From the NCBI RefSeq assembly GCF_003337415.1, contig NZ_QPJT01000003.1, forward strand, positions 215,775 through 279,774: 64,000 nt of DNA, read 5' to 3'. How positions within the stretch are numbered: position 1 is the stretch's first letter; each line of letters opens with the position of its first letter. Shown here in pieces: positions 42,886 through 51,635 of the stretch. A program made the position numbers and the translations under genes. A model generated the notes under the pieces. It was not told the origin of the DNA and made no database searches. It worked only from the letters and a program-made list of their open reading frames with translations. This stretch comes from Anaerobacterium chartisolvens (lineage in GTDB: Bacteria; Bacillota; Clostridia; Acetivibrionales; DSM-27016).

Positions 42886-44244
42886 ATGAAATCATTTGGA
42901 AAGTATATATCTAAACACCTGATATCTTTTGCAGGCTTTATTCTTGTGTTGCTGCTTATCAATGTTATTGCCTTTGGATGGACTTTTCATAGCGTTATTA
43001 AAAAGGACTATGGGGCTATATCACCTAATAATATGTTGGAAGAAGTTGCCGCAGCGTCTACATTGGATGGACTATCAGATAAAGCCCGCAATAAATTGGA
43101 AAGCAATCATATTTGGGCTATTTTCCTCAATGCAGCAGGAGAAACCATGTGGTCTGTTAATGCCCCGGAAAACATTCCGGTGGAGTATACTGTTTCGGAT
43201 GTCGCTATATTTTCAAGGGGCTATCTTGAAGATTATCCTGTTTTTGTTTGGAATACCAATAGTGGGCTGCTGGTATTGGGCTATCCGAAAGACAGCTATA
43301 CCAAACTTACAAGCAATTATTTTTCCATTCAAGCGATTAGAACCCTGCCGCTTTATTTTTCAGGAATGTTAGCGGTTGATCTGCTTCTGCTGTTTTTCTC
43401 TTATCATTTGTCGAAGCAGAAAATCATCAAGAGTACAGAGCCGATTATTTCATCCATTGAAACACTCTCCAATGGTAAACCAGTATCTCTTTCTATCAGC
43501 GGCGAATTATCGGAAGTGGCTGACAGTGTAAATAAAGCGTCTAAAATTTTAAGTAGGCAGAACGAAGCCCGCGCTAATTGGATTAGTGGAGTATCCCATG
43601 ACATACGCACCCCACTCTCTATGATTATGGGGTATGCCGGACGCATTGCGAATGATGAAACCGTAAGCGACACCGTAAGGGAACAGGCTGAAATTGTACG
43701 AAAGCAAAGCGTTAAGATGAAAGAGCTGGTACAGGATTTGAATTTAGTATCGCAACTGGACTATGAAATGCAGCCGTTACACAAGGAGGCTGTTCGGTTA
43801 TCAAAGCTACTGCGTTCCTATGTGGCAGAATTATTCAATACGGGTGTTTCCGATATTTATTCTATTGATATTAAAATCACTCCGGTTGCTGAAACAGCCG
43901 CAATAGACTGTGATTCCCGTTTAATCTCACGGGCTGTAAGCAATTTGGTACAGAATAGTATGAGACACAATCCGCAAGGCTGTAATGTCAAGCTGTCCCT
44001 TGATTGCAACGATGCTTCCCTTATCCTTATTATCGCTGATAATGGTATTGGATTATCGGCTGAAAAGCTGCAAGAGTTAGAGAAAAAACCTCATTACATG
44101 AACAGCACTGATGAAAGGCTGGATTTGAGACATGGTTTAGGGCTGCTGCTTGTCCGGAAGATTGTGGAAGCCCATGAGGGAACAATGCAGATAAAGAGTG
44201 TTGCTAATCATGGATTTACAACAACCCTAACCTTTCAAAAATGA
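42886..44244 (+). CDS. Sensor histidine kinase of the immunity module
   Basis: A 452-residue kinase. TM1 is at ~12-33 (LISFAGFILVLLLINVIAFG), an extracellular sensor of ~115 residues follows, and TM2 is at ~153-172. The H-box is VSHDIRTPLSMIMGYAG, the N-box NLVQNSMRHNP, G1 IADNGIGLS and G2 HGLGLLLVRKIVEAH. The ~115-residue sensor suggests direct detection of a peptide or wall precursor. It is paired with the regulator 4 bases upstream. A hairpin terminator lies ~120 bases after the stop. Confidence 0.92.
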   Translation: MKSFGKYISKHLISFAGFILVLLLINVIAFGWTFHSVIKKDYGAISPNNMLEEVAAASTLDGLSDKARNKLESNHIWAIFLNAAGETMWSVNAPENIPVEYTVSDVAIFSRGYLEDYPVFVWNTNSGLLVLGYPKDSYTKLTSNYFSIQAIRTLPLYFSGMLAVDLLLLFFSYHLSKQKIIKSTEPIISSIETLSNGKPVSLSISGELSEVADSVNKASKILSRQNEARANWISGVSHDIRTPLSMIMGYAGRIANDETVSDTVREQAEIVRKQSVKMKELVQDLNLVSQLDYEMQPLHKEAVRLSKLLRSYVAELFNTGVSDIYSIDIKITPVAETAAIDCDSRLISRAVSNLVQNSMRHNPQGCNVKLSLDCNDASLILIIADNGIGLSAEKLQELEKKPHYMNSTDERLDLRHGLGLLLVRKIVEAHEGTMQIKSVANHGFTTTLTFQK

Positions 44245-44363
44245 GCAGCTTGTTATGGCAAAACCAAGAAAAAGTGCGTGAAAAAATGAATGATATTATG
44301 TGCGGAAATATAGACAAATTGTAAGCATTAGGTTTATCGGAAAAAGCAAAACAAGAAAACCTT

Positions 44364-44404
44364 GAGGCATTAAGAGAGAAAAATCTTGGTGCCTCGTTTT
44401 TTAT
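44364..44404 (+). terminator. Rho-independent terminator after the kinase gene
   Basis: GAGGCA (44364-44369) pairs with TGCCTC (44390-44395) and an inner AAGA pairs with TCTT, followed by GTTTTTTATT. The stretch 44245-44363 also holds traces of a decayed frame (EKAKQENLEALREKNLGA with an upstream stop). Confidence 0.7.
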
Positions 44405-44443
44405 TGTTTGCTATTTGTCTTTGTAGAAATAACTGGGAGAGGT

Positions 44444-44586
44444 GGGGACGCTCCTGTTTATTGAAGAGTTTTCAATCCATTAATTCAAATAGGATAGGTT
44501 TAAGGCTGGCCGAAGGTCGGCTTCTTTTTTTGTTGTGTACGGAGCAGGCAGAGCCGGAAAACTGTGAAAAAAGCAGGAGCGTCCCC
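44444..44586. mobile_element. MITE-like repeat, family A, copy 3
   Basis: A 143-bp copy with the same perfect 13-bp inverted ends as 1345-1486 and 10131-10271, same orientation. It sits at the left edge of the accessory region. The following ~200 bases hold only decayed frames. Confidence 0.75.
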
Positions 44587-44816
44587 AAGGCGGTTTCCAA
44601 GCAAGAAGCTCTATCTCTTCTTTTTTCAGAGTTTTCTTTTTCTTTCTTGCGTTGAACTCACTTTTCATGATTCCACGCTTCCGGGGACGTTCATCATCTA
44701 TTTCTGTTGATTTGTTGGGGAATGTCCCTATCAAAGGCGGTTATCTTTTGCTTGCATGATTATTTACAGTAATATACAATATGTAATAGGTTATGAGCTG
44801 CCGAGGAGCTGATTTA

Positions 44817-45881
44817 GTGAGCAAAGATTTGACAATAAATAATTCTGAGGACTTCGGTGAAATCCTCTCTATAATAGAAAAAGCGCGGGAGAACACTTTC
44901 CGTGCTGTCAATCGTGAACTTATTTCTATGTATTGGGAGATAGGGAAGTATATAAGCGAAAAGGTTAAGGCAAAGGGCTGGGGGAAGTCTGTTGTTAGCG
45001 ATTTTGCAAACTTTGTTCAAAATCATTACGTTGGAATTCAAGGATTTTCAGCTTCAAATATCTGGCGTATGAGGCAATTTTATGAGATTTATTTTGAATC
45101 TGAAAAACTCGCACCACTGGTGCGAGAAATTAGCTGGACGAATAATCTTATTATTATGTCACGGGCAAAGTCTGCAGAAGCACGTGAATTTTATTTGATG
45201 CTTGCGGTGAAAAACCGTTATTCTAAAAGAGAACTCGAACGCCAAATCGACAGTATGCTATTTGAGCGTACTATGCTTTCCGACGAGAAGAACAAAGTAT
45301 TCATTGCAAAAAGTCAAGGCTTGGAAGCGCTTCGTGACAGTTATGTTCTCGAATTTCTTGACATTCCACATAAGCACAAGGAAAAGGTGTTACGAAAATC
45401 CATCGTCACTCACCTGAAAGATTTTATTCTTGAATTCGGCAGGGATTTCTCTTTCGTTGGAGAAGAATATCGGGTTCAGGTAGGTAATAAGGATTTCTTT
45501 ATCGATTTGCTTTTTTATAATCGTGAGCTGGCGTGTCTTGTGGCGATTGAGCTTAAAGTTGGCGAATTTAGGCCAGAGCATTTAGGACAATTGGAATTTT
45601 ATCTTGAAGCTCTTGATAGTGACATTAAAAAGCCAAATGAGAATCCGAGCGTAGGATTGATCCTATGCACCGATAAAGATGATGCGGTAGTTGAGTATGC
45701 ATTGCGGCGCAGTCTATCACCTGCGTTAGTGGCTCAGTATCAGCTTCATTTGCCGAATAAGGAGCTGCTGCAAAGCAAACTGCGCGAATTGACTGAAATC
45801 GCTGAATCAGAAGGCAATGACGAGGAATGTCCCTATTTTCTTGCAATATATTGTATTGATGTTGTATTAATGTTAAAATAA
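44817..45881 (+). CDS. DUF1016/YhcG-type PDDEXK nuclease-domain protein
   Basis: A 354-residue protein; GTG 44817 is 8 bases after GAGGAG (ATG 44793 lacks a site). The N-terminal ~150 residues are the DUF1016-N helical domain (NRELISMYWEIGKYISEK, GFSASNIWRMRQFYEIY). The C-terminal half is a PDDEXK nuclease domain: FIDLLFYNRELACLVAIELKVGEF has the D...ELK catalytic pattern, followed by GQLEFYLEALD. YhcG-type proteins are linked to restriction loci and mobile DNA. The last ~20 residues (CPYFLAIYCIDVVLMLK) are atypical and may follow a frameshift. Confidence 0.88.
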   Translation: MSKDLTINNSEDFGEILSIIEKARENTFRAVNRELISMYWEIGKYISEKVKAKGWGKSVVSDFANFVQNHYVGIQGFSASNIWRMRQFYEIYFESEKLAPLVREISWTNNLIIMSRAKSAEAREFYLMLAVKNRYSKRELERQIDSMLFERTMLSDEKNKVFIAKSQGLEALRDSYVLEFLDIPHKHKEKVLRKSIVTHLKDFILEFGRDFSFVGEEYRVQVGNKDFFIDLLFYNRELACLVAIELKVGEFRPEHLGQLEFYLEALDSDIKKPNENPSVGLILCTDKDDAVVEYALRRSLSPALVAQYQLHLPNKELLQSKLRELTEIAESEGNDEECPYFLAIYCIDVVLMLK

Positions 45882-46062
45882 TACATAATATATTGGTTTA
45901 CCGCAATTTTTAGTCAGTGGATATGTTTCCCTGTATGGTACATACAGAAGTATGCTGTTTAATAGTAAAGGCTTAAATTTTCAATGGCGGATAATTCCTA
46001 CCGGAATTGTTAATTTACCGTTTAGTATGATTAAATCGATACGTATTTAGAAAGGATTTAAA

Positions 46063-46581
46063 ATGAGTGTGTTTTTTTATGGCTGTATAACGCTGGATGG
46101 CTATCTTGCTGATAAGAACCATAATTTGGACTGGCTTTATCAAACTGGAGCAGTAGAAGAAACTGATTATGATAGTTTCTATAAAAGTATGGATATTACT
46201 ATCATGGGTAGAAGGACATTTAATGAAATTAAAAATATGGAGAATATAGATAGTGTATACCCGACCACAAAAAACTATGTTTTTACACATGATGGAAGCT
46301 TATCCGCAAAGGGGTTTATTCCAATTAATTGCGATATTATAGAATTTGTTAAACAGTTAGAAAAGGATAAAAACATCTGGATTGTTGGAGGAAACACAAT
46401 AATAGCTCCATTATTAGATAATGATATGATAGATAATATGATAATTCAGATCGCTCCTGTGTTACTAGGGATAGGAATACCGTTGTTTTCACAGAAGGAA
46501 GCATTAAAGCGATTTCACCTTAAAGAAGTAAAGAAATACGGACAGTTTGCTGAATTATTTTATACTCAATTTTCAAAGTAG
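46063..46581 (+). CDS. Dihydrofolate-reductase/RibD-C family protein
   Basis: A 172-residue protein of the RibD-C-terminal/DHFR-like group (YyaP/YwjB type), opening FFYGCITLDGYLADKNHNLDW, then DITIMGRRTFNEI and WIVGGNTIIAPLL (the NADPH-binding GG). It is a probable NADPH-dependent reductase of unknown substrate and probably not the housekeeping DHFR. It stands alone, with a GAAAGGA ribosome site. Confidence 0.85.
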   Translation: MSVFFYGCITLDGYLADKNHNLDWLYQTGAVEETDYDSFYKSMDITIMGRRTFNEIKNMENIDSVYPTTKNYVFTHDGSLSAKGFIPINCDIIEFVKQLEKDKNIWIVGGNTIIAPLLDNDMIDNMIIQIAPVLLGIGIPLFSQKEALKRFHLKEVKKYGQFAELFYTQFSK

Positions 46582-47089
46582 TTTTAGATTTAGCTCCAAT
46601 AATTTGCAGTATTAAGGTATTGTTAAAATTCAAGCATATAAACGCGTTTTTCGACAAAGCCGAATGCTGTTTACAGGGACTCCGCCAAGGGGGTACCAGA
46701 GGGGTATGACATCTTTTTGCACACTCAAGGCATGTTGAGACGGTTGTCTTGATGTCACGCAAAGATAAATAAAGAGGCTCAAAAGGACTTGCATTCAAAG
46801 GTTTCCAGACTTTCGGTAAGAAATACCGATTTAATGGAAACCTTGCTTTTTATCCTCCGAGTATAGCTTTGTACATAAAATTTAAGTCAGGGTTGAGACT
46901 ACAGAACTACTTTTTGCCTTGCGAGACAAGGGAACTACTGTTTTTAGGATAGGTTGAGACTAGAGAACTGTTGAAAATAAATTAAGGAGGTAGCCCTGTT
47001 GTGGAACTACCGCCTCTTAATTAGTAACGAGCTAAAAAGTTGTAAATTGCTTTCGACAATGATAAAATGGTATAAATAGGAGGGGAATA
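46582..47089. other. Intergenic region with hairpin and decayed repeats
   Basis: There is no gene. GGTTTCCA (46800-46807) pairs with TGGAAACC (46835-46842), with an inner CGGTA/TACCG, a probable terminator followed by TTGCTTTTT. CTCCGCCAAGG (about 46679) and ACTCAAGGCAT (about 46724) recur at about 49292 and 63562, pointing to fragments of a common mobile element. Confidence 0.45.
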
Positions 47090-48304
47090 ATGGAATGTTT
47101 TGATATTAATAAAAAAAGAAGTTCTTATATATTATTAAAAGCCATAACTGTTTTGTTCTTGGTATTATTTTTTTTGTGTTTTATCATGATGATAACAACT
47201 TTTACAGTTGAATATGTATCTGATACTAATACCTTGAGAGCCTTTTTAAAAGGTTTGATTTATATTCCTATTCTAATAGCATCTATATCGGTTTATATTA
47301 TACTTCGTCGAAAAATAAAACAATATTTTACTGGGATAAGAACAGGAAAACAATTTGTTTTACGCATTATTGTAAAAGTAATTATAATAGGAACTGGAAT
47401 CTTTCTTACAATTCTTATCTTGCTTCCATATTTTGCACTGCCGATGTTTTTGAACCGGCATGTTAATTACCTCGGCTATGTAACCAATGATTTTCCACTT
47501 CAGGATATTTACCAGGCAAAGGACTTTAACCTGAAGGAAAATCAAATGTATTTTAGAACCGAAGATGGTTTGAAAATATGGGCTTCAGAAATAACAACCA
47601 CTCATCCGAAAGCAGTAATTATATATTTGAGCGGTATTGTACAGCCATCGGTTACTTATTTTTACGGTCATGCGAAATTTATGCAGGATAATGGATATGC
47701 ATCCATATTACTTGATGTTCGAGGACATGGAAAGAGCGATGGTAACAGGATATGTCTTGGATATGATGAAGTAAAGGATGTAAAGGCAGTTGTGGATTAT
47801 ATTAACAGTCAAGAAAAGTATAAGGATGTACCGATTGTCGTACAGGGAGCATCAATGGGCGGCGCAATTGCAGTTAATTCCTTCGGGCAGCTAAAAGACA
47901 TTGATGCACTGATCGCTATGTCGGCCTATTCAAGCTTTGAGGATGTTATACTGGACACGCTGGATGGATATGGGACACCTAATTTCATTCTATCCCTTGA
48001 AGAGCCCTTCATCGTATCCTGTTTAAAACTGGTATATGGCAGTGAAAAAGTAAAATATATTAAGCCGGTGGAACAAATTAAAAACGCCGATGGAAGATCG
48101 GTACTATTAATAGCAAGCACAGGAGATACTGAGGTACCTCCCATCAATATGGACAGGCTCAAAGAGGCTTATCCTGAAGCACAGTCCTGGCTACGCAATT
48201 CTCGGGTGCATTATATTATAAAGGACTGTGATTTTAAAAACGTAGAAGATGATGAGGAATACTGGACTAAAATTCTGGACTTTCTGGAAAAAGAGGTACA
48301 TTGA
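47090..48304 (+). CDS. Membrane-anchored alpha/beta hydrolase
   Basis: A 404-residue protein with three hydrophobic helices in the first ~135 residues (TVLFLVLFFLCFIMMITTF, GLIYIPILIASISVYIIL, VKVIIIGTGIFLTILILLPY), then an extracytoplasmic-looking hydrolase: AVIIYLSGIVQPS, LDVRGHGKSDG, nucleophile Ser in VVQGASMGGAIA, acid in ASTGDTEVP. The catalytic His is probably in SRVHYIIKDC. It resembles YqkD/FrsA-like serine aminopeptidase-type hydrolases. The ribosome site is AGGAGGGG. Function unknown. Confidence 0.8.
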   Translation: MECFDINKKRSSYILLKAITVLFLVLFFLCFIMMITTFTVEYVSDTNTLRAFLKGLIYIPILIASISVYIILRRKIKQYFTGIRTGKQFVLRIIVKVIIIGTGIFLTILILLPYFALPMFLNRHVNYLGYVTNDFPLQDIYQAKDFNLKENQMYFRTEDGLKIWASEITTTHPKAVIIYLSGIVQPSVTYFYGHAKFMQDNGYASILLDVRGHGKSDGNRICLGYDEVKDVKAVVDYINSQEKYKDVPIVVQGASMGGAIAVNSFGQLKDIDALIAMSAYSSFEDVILDTLDGYGTPNFILSLEEPFIVSCLKLVYGSEKVKYIKPVEQIKNADGRSVLLIASTGDTEVPPINMDRLKEAYPEAQSWLRNSRVHYIIKDCDFKNVEDDEEYWTKILDFLEKEVH

Positions 48305-48344
48305 AAAAATCTCTACGCACACTGTGTATTACCACATCATTGTT

Positions 48345-48430
48345 TACCTTCCATGCAAACACAGGGAAGATTGGGGACTGGATAATCCCACAGGTAAGAA
48401 AGATGAGGAATTTAATAAGTATTTTAACAA
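48345..48430 (+). pseudogene. Arsenate-reductase-like (low-MW phosphatase fold) C-terminal remnant
   Basis: The segment YLPCKHREDWGLDNPTGKKD followed by EEFNKYF is the typical C-terminal stretch of ArsC-type reductases. No upstream catalytic Cys loop can be read, and the frame soon leaves the family. It overlaps the end of no gene and has no start. Confidence 0.45.
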
Positions 48431-48944
48431 TAGAAACAAAAACGCCAATTGCATATTTAGTAGTTGGCAGTATAATTATATTGTTGATATGTTCCCTCTA
48501 ACACAGACATCGGTAATGAGTACTCGTGCCATGTGGAAGTAATAATCCTGTTGCAAAGGCTGAAACGCTGACGTATCAAAGGTTTGAGAGGCCGAATAGG
48601 AAAATTTGTTTTTGACGTGGAGGCTATCTTTCGCGTCTTTTGTTTTGTAAAATATAAATGTGCTTATGACCCTACCCCGTTTATGCTTATACAAATTAAA
48701 AAGATTGAGATGAAAAATGTTAGAATCATACCGCCTAAACCTAAGGAGAATAATTGAGTAGTATAAAAGTAAGAAAATATAATCATGATAATGAAAAACA
48801 AAAAGCTGCTGGAATATCAAGTTAAACAATTTGGCTTTTTCAATGAAGCTGACAGACAGAGTTTGGAGAAGGACTTCATGCTCCTTATCGTGGGCTCTCT
48901 CGACAGGATATATGGGCGAGTTGTTTAAATACTTAAAGTAGCCT

Positions 48945-49139
48945 GATGATCTGTTTAAAGCCGATGTTCCAACTCTGGTAATTGTGGGAGAAAAAGAACC
49001 AAAAGCAATGAAGGAGTCGGCAAAAGATATTGCCAAAGCGCTTCCAAATGCAAAGGGAATCCTGTTCAAAGGCTTAAGGCATGACATTCCGTGGAAATTA
49101 AGCGATGATTTTAACCGAACAATAAGAATGGATCAATGA
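48945..49139 (+). pseudogene. Alpha/beta hydrolase, C-terminal remnant
   Basis: In frame: DDLFKADVPTLVIVGEKEPK, then GILFKGLRHDIPWKLSDDFN and a stop, with the acid-bearing VGEKE strand and the catalytic-His region GLRHDIPW of the hydrolase fold. A stop codon lies just upstream, and the core with the nucleophile is gone. The rest of 48431-49541 holds only fragments. Confidence 0.6.
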
Positions 49140-49340
49140 TAAATGCCTAACATCTGATAATATTCAACCTTTTTGCGGCACCAGAGATTCATCTAGTAGT
49201 GACCCTTGAAGTGGTAAAATAGATGCAGGTCACCTGGACCTCAGTATTATAATTATGAATGTAGACTGAATCAATGTAAAAAGTTATCCCTCCGCCAAGG
49301 GGCTACTAGCTTCAGACGGCATCTTTTTTGAGCGAACATG

Positions 49341-50787
49341 GGGCTAAAAAGCTAAAACTTTGAAGCAAACCTTGTATTCATGCGGGTTTTTGTAATTGCG
49401 GTTTAAAAACAGTTTTGAAAAGTGCTGTACCAGAAATGGTATGGCATTTTCGATTTTTCATAGAATATATCCGAAAAAGGCTTGTAAAAACTGGATTTCT
49501 ATTTTATTCTTAAATAAAAGAATCCCCAAAGGAGAAATCTGATGGAAAATGAAAAAAAGCCAAGGCTTTTGCTGGTTCTTGAAATGCTCCAAAGGACAGA
49601 TGTTGAGCATCCTCTTAACACAACGGAAATCATAAACAAATTAAAACAATGTGGTGTTGGGGCTGAACGAAAGGCAGTGCTGCGGGATTTGAAAGCTCTG
49701 CAAGCTGTTGGATATAAAATTATCAAGTGTGACAATCACAATCGTGGCTATTATATGGAAACGCACCTTTTTGAGAAGTATGAGTTGAAAATAATTGCGG
49801 ACTTGGTAGCAGATGCAACATTTCTCACTGTTCAAGCAAGTACAGCAATCTTGCAGAAAATATGGTCATTGTGTTCGGTTTCCGCTGCGGCGCTACTGGA
49901 GGAAGGCAGTTTCATAAATGAGTCCAATAAGGTTGAAACAGAAAGTGAACTTGAGAAGATTAGGATACTACTCAGTGCAATTACCGAAAACAAAGTAGTA
50001 TCCTTTCAAATGATAGTGCTTCGTCAATTTAATGGAGAAGCCTTTTATGGAAACGGACATAAAAAAGAAGTAAGGCCATACTACATATTTCTTGATGATG
50101 GTAAATATATCTTTCTGGGTCATGATGAAAAAAGCAATGAATTGGATTGCTTTGAGATAGCTCTCATCAATAAGTTAATGCTTTTGGACAAACCTGCTGT
50201 ATCTCAGATTAATGTATGGCCGGGCAGAAAAGAGTACTATTTAAGGTGGTATATGGACAGAAGCCAAAATTTGTTTTCCCCCAGTTTTGAAACAGCAACA
50301 TTACTTTGTGATAATATCATTCAACAAGAAGTTAAACGAAAATTTGGCAACGAATCACTATTCTTTGAACGGCCATTTAATAAATGTATGGTTATCGTTG
50401 ATGTTACAGATCGAAATGACTTTTTTCAATGGTTGTTTTACATGGATTCAAAAGTAAAAATATTGCGTACAGAAGAACTGCAAATGCAGTTTGTGGAGTA
50501 TGTCCGGCGAAGATATACCCATTACTTGGAACAGTATCGTTTATAAAATCAGTGACGTTGCGAAGTGTTAGACATTCTAAATTGAATAGAAATATTTATT
50601 ATAACATTATGGAGGAAAATGGGAATTTTTATCGAATAATATATTATGTAAGCAAAGAAACAGCGATATCTTTGTATTTGATATAAATAGCTCAGACAGT
50701 GAAGTTTTAAAAGGTGGGGGATACGTAGTGGATAAGGAGAATGCGATTAAATTATTTGAAGATAAAAGAGTACGTGTTTTATGGGAT
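49341..50787 (+). repeat. Direct repeat copy A (WYL regulator plus start of Bro-N gene)
   Basis: This is nearly identical to 57924-59373, covering the upstream region with a GU-paired hairpin (TGCTGTACCA-GAAA-TGGTATGGCA), the WYL gene, the intergenic stretch and the first ~20 codons of the Bro-N gene. The two copies are ~8.6 kb apart in the same orientation. Confidence 0.85.
49542..50546 (+). CDS. WYL-domain transcriptional regulator, copy A
   Basis: A 334-residue regulator with an N-terminal winged helix (HPLNTTEIINKLKQCGVGAE, RKAVLRDLKALQAVGYKII) and a WYL-type ligand domain in the middle (VVSFQMIVLRQFNGEAF, KEVRPYYIFLDDGKYIFLGH). The C-terminal third is like YafY/CapW-type repressors. WYL regulators often head defence cassettes and sense nucleic acid or nucleotide signals. 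It precedes Bro-N, the nuclease-STAND protein, DUF4062 and Mrr-like genes. The ribosome site is AAAGGAG. A second, almost identical copy lies at 58125. Confidence 0.85.
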   Translation: MENEKKPRLLLVLEMLQRTDVEHPLNTTEIINKLKQCGVGAERKAVLRDLKALQAVGYKIIKCDNHNRGYYMETHLFEKYELKIIADLVADATFLTVQASTAILQKIWSLCSVSAAALLEEGSFINESNKVETESELEKIRILLSAITENKVVSFQMIVLRQFNGEAFYGNGHKKEVRPYYIFLDDGKYIFLGHDEKSNELDCFEIALINKLMLLDKPAVSQINVWPGRKEYYLRWYMDRSQNLFSPSFETATLLCDNIIQQEVKRKFGNESLFFERPFNKCMVIVDVTDRNDFFQWLFYMDSKVKILRTEELQMQFVEYVRRRYTHYLEQYRL

Positions 50788-51552
50788 GAAGAACAAGAAA
50801 AATGGTTTTTCTCTATTATTGATGTTATTGAAGTGTTGACTGGAACTGACCGCCCTCGAAAATATTGGAGCGACCTCAAATCTAAACTTAATTCAGAGGG
50901 AAGCCAGTTGTCCGATAAAATCGGACAACTGAAAATGAAGTCAACAGATGGGAAATTTTACAAAACCGATGTTGCTGACACAGAGCAACTTCTGCGTTTG
51001 ATTCAGTCAATACCGTCACCCAAAGCAGAACCTTTTAAAATATGGCTTGCAAAGGTTGGAAGCGAAAGAATAGATGAAACTGCGGATCCTGAACTTGCTA
51101 TAGAGCGTGCCCTTGAAACATATCTTAGAAAAGGATATTCAAAAGAATGGATTGACCAAAGGTTAAAAACAATAGAAGTCAGAAAAGAACTGACAGATGA
51201 GTGGGATAAACGAGGCGTTCAAAAAGGTATTGAATATGCAATATTAACGGACGAGATTTCTAAGTCTTGGGCAGGTTTAACTACTAAAGAATATAAGAAT
51301 CTCAAAGGCTTAAAGAAAGAAAATTTGCGGGACAACATGACAAATCTTGAGTTGGTTTTGAATATGCTTGCAGAAGCTTCAACTACCGAAATTTCTAAAC
51401 AAAAAGAGCCAGAAACCTTTGAAGAAAATAAGACAGTGGCTCAGCAAGGTGGTCAGGTTGCAAATGCAGCTAGAAAACAACTTGAAGAAACAACAGGAAA
51501 AAAAGTTGTAACAAGCAAGAATGCAAAGAGGATAAAGGGGATCAAAGAATAG
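50728..51552 (+). CDS. Bro-N-domain (phage antirepressor-like) protein
   Basis: A 274-residue protein with GTG start. The N-terminal ~110 residues are a Bro-N-like DNA-binding domain (KLFEDKRVRVLWDEEQEKWF, SIIDVIEVLTGTDRPRKYWS, DLKSKLNSEG), as in phage antirepressors and baculovirus BRO proteins. The C-terminal part is helical and ends in a basic tail (KKVVTSKNAKRIKGIKE) that could bind DNA. It follows WYL copy A by 181 bases. A copy of its first ~20 codons follows WYL copy B, showing that this gene was part of the duplicated unit. Confidence 0.8.
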   Translation: MDKENAIKLFEDKRVRVLWDEEQEKWFFSIIDVIEVLTGTDRPRKYWSDLKSKLNSEGSQLSDKIGQLKMKSTDGKFYKTDVADTEQLLRLIQSIPSPKAEPFKIWLAKVGSERIDETADPELAIERALETYLRKGYSKEWIDQRLKTIEVRKELTDEWDKRGVQKGIEYAILTDEISKSWAGLTTKEYKNLKGLKKENLRDNMTNLELVLNMLAEASTTEISKQKEPETFEENKTVAQQGGQVANAARKQLEETTGKKVVTSKNAKRIKGIKE

Positions 51553-51635
51553 TATAATCGTTGTATTTGGGCGCCAATTATGTCTATTTAGGCGAAGTTG
51601 AACACAATAAAAAATTACAATCTTGAGGTGTCGAA

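Noticed and set aside
1345..44586. CRISPR array suggested by repeated GGGGACGCTCCTG
   Set aside because: The copies are tens of kilobases apart and form inverted element ends; there are no regularly spaced repeats anywhere in the window.
44480..44734. Minus-strand frame of 84 codons with KKKKTLKKEEIELLAWK
   Set aside because: It partly covers the family A element and partly decayed sequence; at most a transposase remnant, not supportable.
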